DNA of 8,044 nt, taken from contig JAGMDE010000088.1 of assembly GCA_023128855.1 (NCBI GenBank), forward strand, positions 1-8,044, read 5' to 3'. The translations under genes were made by a program, and so were the position numbers. This document shows, piece by piece, positions 5,840 through 8,044 of the stretch (positions are counted from its first letter, which is position 1; each line of letters begins with the position of its first letter). The DNA is from Thermoplasmatales archaeon (GTDB taxonomy: Archaea; Thermoplasmatota; E2; DHVEG-1). A model generated the notes under the pieces. The model had not been told where the DNA came from and made no database searches. It saw only the letters and a program-made list of their open reading frames with translations.

Positions 5840-6966
5840 ATTTTAGATTTATAGGTCATGATTTACTTGCAAATATCAAGGGATGGCTACGAAGTCCGGG
5901 TACTGTTTTTTGGACGGTTTTATTCCCTATTCTTCTTATTTTGATTTTTGGAGCTATTTTTTCAGGTGCGGATGAAGTAAATTTTGATCTAGCTGTTCAG
6001 GATTTAGATGATTCAACGATTTCACAGGAGTTTGTCGATATTCTGGATAATATTTCTGGTGTAAATGTTATAAAACTTGAACCAGGTGAAGATGTAACCG
6101 TGTATATGCATGATGAAGATAAATCAGTTGTACTCATTATCCCTGAAGGTTTTAACACAACTGTATTAGAATATATTGAGACACAATATGATCCCTTAGC
6201 AACATTTGATGATACTTTTAATTTCACACTATACGTTGACCCATCAGATCAAACAACAACATCCATTCTAAGAAGTATAATTACTAGTGTAATTCATCAA
6301 TTTAACATGAACATCACCGGTGGACAAAACATCCTTGGAATCAATGAAGAAAGCTCCATTGGTGAAGATTTTGAATATATTGATTTCTTTTTACCAGGAA
6401 TGATTGGTTTTACAATAATGACCTCATGTATTTATGGAAGCATAGAACGTAATACAAAATTTCGAAAAGATGGAATCCTACGAAAACTACTTACTATGCC
6501 TATAACGCGTGCAGAATGGATTCTATCAAAAATGCTTTTCATGCTGTTCCTATCATTTGTATCCACATCAGTAATCCTTATAGTTGGAATTCTAGTCTGG
6601 GGAATTAGTGTAAAAATCAACATATTCTTCCCTCTCTTAATAATTGCAACAAGTTTTCTATTCTCAGGTATCGGAATGATCATAGGACGGTTTGTAAAAG
6701 AACAAGAAACCGCTGATATGGCAGGTGGCGCGATAACTTTCCCGATGATGTTTTTAGCTGGAACATTTTTCCCACTTGAACAAATGCCTGATTTCATGCA
6801 ATCAATTGCACAAGTTCTACCATTGTATTATGTTAATGAAGGTATGAGAAATTCAATGATTTATGGAGATGCTGATAAAACCCTATATTTCTCAGCTTTT
6901 GTATTAGCATTTACTGCAGTATTTTTCATAATAGGTGTATTACTTACTAAATGGAAAGAAGATTAA
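5836..6966 (+). CDS. ABC-2 type exporter permease
   Basis: This 376-residue integral membrane protein has the ABC-2 layout: a cytoplasmic N-terminal helix, TM1 at about 23-43, a large outside domain (about 44-183), then five more segments near 186-206, 232-256, 261-284, 297-314 and 350-372. Family signs include FFLPGMIGF at TM2, the cytoplasmic link RKDGILRKLLTMPITRAEW, and MMFLAGTFFPLEQMPDF followed by QVLPLYYVNEGMR. It forms the membrane channel, most likely as a homodimer, with the zinc-ribbon ATPase encoded just before it (4-bp overlap, GGAGG at 5824-5828). The outside domain holds four N-x-S/T sites (N72, N107, N129, N159) and none occur elsewhere, matching the predicted topology and possible archaeal N-glycosylation. 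Daunorubicin-type exporters are the best-known relatives, but the substrate cannot be inferred here. Confidence 0.92.
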   Translation: MNFRFIGHDLLANIKGWLRSPGTVFWTVLFPILLILIFGAIFSGADEVNFDLAVQDLDDSTISQEFVDILDNISGVNVIKLEPGEDVTVYMHDEDKSVVLIIPEGFNTTVLEYIETQYDPLATFDDTFNFTLYVDPSDQTTTSILRSIITSVIHQFNMNITGGQNILGINEESSIGEDFEYIDFFLPGMIGFTIMTSCIYGSIERNTKFRKDGILRKLLTMPITRAEWILSKMLFMLFLSFVSTSVILIVGILVWGISVKINIFFPLLIIATSFLFSGIGMIIGRFVKEQETADMAGGAITFPMMFLAGTFFPLEQMPDFMQSIAQVLPLYYVNEGMRNSMIYGDADKTLYFSAFVLAFTAVFFIIGVLLTKWKED

Positions 6967-6985
6967 TTGAATTTCAACAATAAAA

Positions 6986-7001
6986 TATTTTTTAAAAAAT
7001 A
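6986..7001 (+). terminator. Palindromic T-tract after the ABC operon
   Basis: TATTTTTTAAAAAATA is a perfect 16-bp palindrome 20 bases after the permease stop. Archaeal RNA polymerase stops at runs of T, so this is a likely terminator; the dyad itself may be incidental. Confidence 0.45.
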
Positions 7002-7006
7002 GAAAA

Positions 7007-7015
7007 TTATATATA
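7007..7015 (+). promoter_or_regulatory. TATA box ahead of the 7037-7073 hairpin and small ORF
   Basis: TTATATATA, preceded by A-rich DNA (AGAAAA), fits an archaeal TATA box. Transcription would then begin near 7033-7040, at the start of the inverted repeat, with a leader of about 45-60 bases to the small ORF. Confidence 0.4.
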
Positions 7016-7036
7016 GTTATGAATTACACATATTAA

Positions 7037-7073
7037 CATAATGAATCATGTTATCAATTGACATGATATTATG
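7037..7073 (+). promoter_or_regulatory. 37-nt imperfect inverted repeat (operator or leader hairpin)
   Basis: CATAAT (7037-7042), a two-base bulge GA and ATCATGT (7045-7051) pair exactly with ACATGAT (7061-7067) and ATTATG (7068-7073) across a nine-base loop. That gives 13 base pairs with one bulge. It lies just downstream of a TATA box and ends 10-19 bases before the possible starts of the small ORF, so it could act as a repressor site or as an RNA hairpin controlling translation. The loop and right flank include CAATTG. Confidence 0.5.
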
Positions 7074-7092
7074 AAATAACGAAGTGGAAGAA

Positions 7093-7212
7093 ATGCTGAT
7101 TGTAGGGCAAGTATCAAGCGAAAAAGAAAGAAATGAGCTATACTTCATAGCACAAGTTGTTGCAGTAGAAAGGAGATTCAGATTCCTTGCCCGTCAACAG
7201 AGAAAAAAATAA
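7093..7212 (+). CDS. Possible small basic protein, 39 residues
   Basis: I do not recognise this product. ATG 7093 opens a 39-codon frame ending at TAA 7210-7212 (starts MLIVGQVSSEKERNELYF; ends ARQQRKK). An in-frame GTG at 7084 would add three residues. The C-terminal half is rich in Arg/Lys (VERRFRFLARQQRKK), which could bind nucleic acid or membrane phospholipid; no domain or signal peptide is visible. In favour: a TATA box (7007-7015) and a strong inverted repeat lie upstream, and without this gene they would have no target before the oppositely oriented RAM gene. Against: the ribosome site is weak, and a frame of this length can arise by chance. An alternative is a small structured RNA from this interval. 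It ends four bases from the stop of the RAM gene. Confidence 0.35.
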   Translation: MLIVGQVSSEKERNELYFIAQVVAVERRFRFLARQQRKK

Positions 7213-7216
7213 AATT

Positions 7217-7465
7217 TTAGTTTTCTCCGCCTAAGCTCTTGGTCCCAATCAATGTTTTTGTATCAACTATGCCTTTTAGAGATCTTATCTTTTTAACAAT
7301 TACTTCACCAATTGCATCGATATCCTGACATTCTAATTTAATTAAGATATCATACTCCCCAAATAAAGGATGTATCTCTTTTATCTCAGGAACGATCTTA
7401 AGTGCGTCGTATACTACCTTCTCATTTAATGGGCTTATTGTTAAAAGTGCAAATCCTATTGCCAT
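7217..7465 (-). CDS. Stand-alone Lrp/AsnC ligand-binding (RAM) domain protein
   Basis: This 82-residue protein covers one complete RAM domain (the alpha/beta C-terminal sensing half of Lrp/AsnC regulators) and no DNA-binding helix-turn-helix. Signs are the opening strand AIGFALLTISP (2-12), the helix NEKVVYDALKIVPEIKEI (14-31), the ligand-pocket loop LFGEYDILIKLE (34-45, with G36 and D39), and the closing strand IVDTKTLIGT. RAM-only proteins are widespread in archaea and bacteria; they form dimers or higher rings that bind amino acids and may modulate full-length Lrp partners. Its size is normal for that class, so it is not a truncated gene. ATG 7463-7465 has only a weak ribosome site, but a minus-strand TATA box (about 7492-7500) would start transcription almost at the ATG, as in leaderless archaeal genes. 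It is divergent from the winged-helix regulator. Confidence 0.88.
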   Translation of the reverse strand: MAIGFALLTISPLNEKVVYDALKIVPEIKEIHPLFGEYDILIKLECQDIDAIGEVIVKKIRSLKGIVDTKTLIGTKSLGGEN

Positions 7466-7491
7466 GAGATACCGAATGTTTGTTGATTGTA

Positions 7492-7500
7492 TTATATTTT
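7492..7500 (-). promoter_or_regulatory. TATA box of the RAM-domain gene
   Basis: Minus-strand AAAATATAAT lies about 27-35 bases before ATG 7465. That predicts a leaderless or nearly leaderless transcript. Confidence 0.45.
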
Positions 7501-7531
7501 TCTTTTAGTTTTGTTCAAAAATAGCATTAGC

Positions 7532-7546
7532 AAAAAATATATAATA
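7532..7546 (+). promoter_or_regulatory. TATA box of the winged-helix regulator gene
   Basis: AAAAAATATATAATA upstream of TTG 7586 fits the archaeal BRE/TATA pattern (purine-rich A-tract then TATATAA). The predicted transcript start near 7563-7568 would fall inside the GTTAACAATTAAC dyad at 7559-7571. Confidence 0.55.
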
Positions 7547-7547
7547 G

Positions 7548-7571
7548 TAATGCATTATGTTAACAATTAAC
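7548..7571. promoter_or_regulatory. Candidate operator of the winged-helix regulator gene
   Basis: The perfect palindrome TAATGCATTA (7548-7557) is followed at once by GTTAA-CAA-TTAAC (7559-7571), an inverted repeat that spans the predicted transcript start. The 15-base word from 7557 (ATGTTAACAATTAAC) matches 7048-7062 (ATGTTATCAATTGAC) at 13 of 15 positions. Binding here would block transcription, suggesting autoregulation or joint control; this is inference. Confidence 0.4.
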
Positions 7572-7573
7572 CC

Positions 7574-7579
7574 GGAGGT
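7574..7579 (+). promoter_or_regulatory. Ribosome binding site deciding the TTG start at 7586
   Basis: GGAGGT is a near-perfect match to the anti-Shine-Dalgarno sequence, six bases before TTG 7586. It outweighs the poor start codon and fixes the gene's start. Confidence 0.75.
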
Positions 7580-7585
7580 ATTTTA

Positions 7586-7906
7586 TTGGAAGAAAAAACC
7601 AAGAGTGGGTCAAGTATAACTAGTGTTGCAGAAAAAGAATTTAATCTTCTTTGCAGACATATTGATGTATTAAAGACGGTTCAGGAACATGGACCTATTG
7701 GTATCATAAGACTATCTCAAATGACAGGACAACCACAACATATGATTAGATACTCCTTGAGAACATTAGAAAAAGGCGGTGCTATAACACCTTCTCCCAA
7801 TGGTGCTGTAGTGACTGACAAGATACATGATTCTTTAGGCACAATTGAATCGACATTAGAAGATCTTACAACCACTATGCAAGACCTAAAAAAGAAACTG
7901 AAATAA
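7586..7906 (+). CDS. Archaeal winged-helix transcriptional regulator
   Basis: This 106-residue protein has a winged helix-turn-helix at about 20-80: helix RHIDVLKTVQEHGPI (24-38), the turn and recognition helix IIRLSQMTGQPQHMIRYSLR (40-59), and a wing around GGAITPSPNGAVVTDKI (64-80). The C-terminal part (82-106) is a leucine/methionine-spaced amphipathic helix, probably a dimerising coiled coil. The central block resembles small conserved regulators that I remember from many archaea, whose targets are largely unknown. The start is TTG 7586, chosen because of the strong GGAGGT six bases upstream. Its own leader holds a dyad (7548-7571), so autoregulation is possible. It is divergent from the RAM-domain gene with a 120-bp shared intergenic region. 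A DNA-binding role is likely; nothing in the sequence identifies a ligand or the regulated genes. Confidence 0.85.
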   Translation: MEEKTKSGSSITSVAEKEFNLLCRHIDVLKTVQEHGPIGIIRLSQMTGQPQHMIRYSLRTLEKGGAITPSPNGAVVTDKIHDSLGTIESTLEDLTTTMQDLKKKLK

Positions 7907-7937
7907 TGTTTCTAAGATATGGAGAAAATTCAATCCC

Positions 7938-7944
7938 TTTTTTT
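7938..7944 (+). terminator. T7 tract after the winged-helix regulator gene
   Basis: A run of seven T after CCC lies 32 bases beyond the stop codon. T-runs of this length terminate archaeal transcription without a needed hairpin, and none is seen. Confidence 0.4.
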
Positions 7945-7982
7945 ACAATAATAGATATAAATGTTAAATAAACCTTATAAAC

Positions 7983-7997
7983 TATAGTATATATAAT
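7983..7997 (+). promoter_or_regulatory. TATA box of the gene starting at 8030
   Basis: TATAGTATATATAAT lies 33-45 bases before ATG 8030, and the predicted transcript start is near 8015-8020. A GTGAT ribosome site follows at 8021-8025. Confidence 0.45.
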
Positions 7998-8029
7998 CAA
8001 ATGTTATATCTGGCAAAGAAGTGATAAAA

Positions 8030-8044
8030 ATGATGAAAAAAACA
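8030..8044 (+). CDS. Start of a gene cut by the window edge
   Basis: ATG ATG AAA AAA ACA (MMKKT) runs off the right edge. It is supported by a GTGAT ribosome site four bases upstream and a TATA box at 7983-7997. Two Met codons followed by lysines would suit the positively charged start of a signal peptide or membrane protein, but five codons are too few to say. Nothing about function can be given. Confidence 0.4.

Noticed and set aside
6432..6797. 121-codon open frame on the minus strand
   Set aside because: Antisense shadow of the permease membrane region; Ile/Arg-rich without domain features.
6967..7216. tRNA or other known structured RNA in the intergenic stretch
   Set aside because: No cloverleaf or T-loop (GTTCRA) signature; only the 7037-7073 hairpin stands out.
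1..8044. CRISPR array, insertion sequence, integrase or attachment site
   Set aside because: No regularly spaced direct repeats, transposase motifs, or direct repeats flanking a gene block were seen.

Overview
The window reads as an AT-rich archaeal chromosome segment (roughly one third G+C by eye), probably from the Thermoplasmatota or a related euryarchaeal group. The pointers are an archaeal-type cofactor-independent phosphoglycerate mutase, a stand-alone Lrp/AsnC ligand-binding domain, an archaeal winged-helix regulator, TATA-box promoters 25-35 bp before the expected transcript starts, GGTGAT/GGAGG ribosome sites, and an N-terminal zinc ribbon on a membrane-associated protein. The lineage is inferred from gene content, not from a marker gene.

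Layout. (1) 1-188 (+): C-terminal tail of a protein cut by the window edge, resembling the end of archaeal radical SAM proteins of the Tes/MJ0619 type. (2) 202-1018 (-): a small cupin followed by an unrecognised one-TPR protein, probably one transcript. (3) 1099-3368 (+): exonuclease III/AP endonuclease and an M32 carboxypeptidase with overlapping stop/start codons. (4) 3385-4590 (-): archaeal phosphoglycerate mutase ApgM, tail to tail with the peptidase. (5) A 187-bp divergent intergenic region rich in inverted repeats, then 4778-6966 (+): a two-gene ABC-2 exporter operon (zinc-ribbon ATPase and six-helix permease, ATGA overlap). (6) 6967-7216: a palindromic terminator-like site, a TATA box, a 37-nt imperfect inverted repeat/hairpin and a possible 39-codon gene. 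(7) 7217-7465 (-) stand-alone RAM-domain protein, divergent from 7586-7906 (+) winged-helix regulator. (8) 7907-8044: a T-tract, a TATA box, a ribosome site and the first five codons of a new gene.

How it fits together. Most genes are housekeeping: base-excision DNA repair, peptide turnover, lower glycolysis/gluconeogenesis. The more accessory part is 4591-7906: an exporter of unknown substrate whose ATPase carries a metal-binding ribbon, followed by two small regulators. Whether those regulators control the exporter is not shown. The strongest non-coding signals are the 7037-7073 inverted repeat ahead of the tiny ORF and a 15-bp word it shares (13/15) with the leader of the winged-helix regulator, which suggests a common operator.

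I found no CRISPR array, insertion sequence, integrase, tRNA or rRNA, and no clear undescribed multi-gene system. The best candidates for novelty are the zinc-ribbon exporter and the 7000-7600 regulatory cluster.
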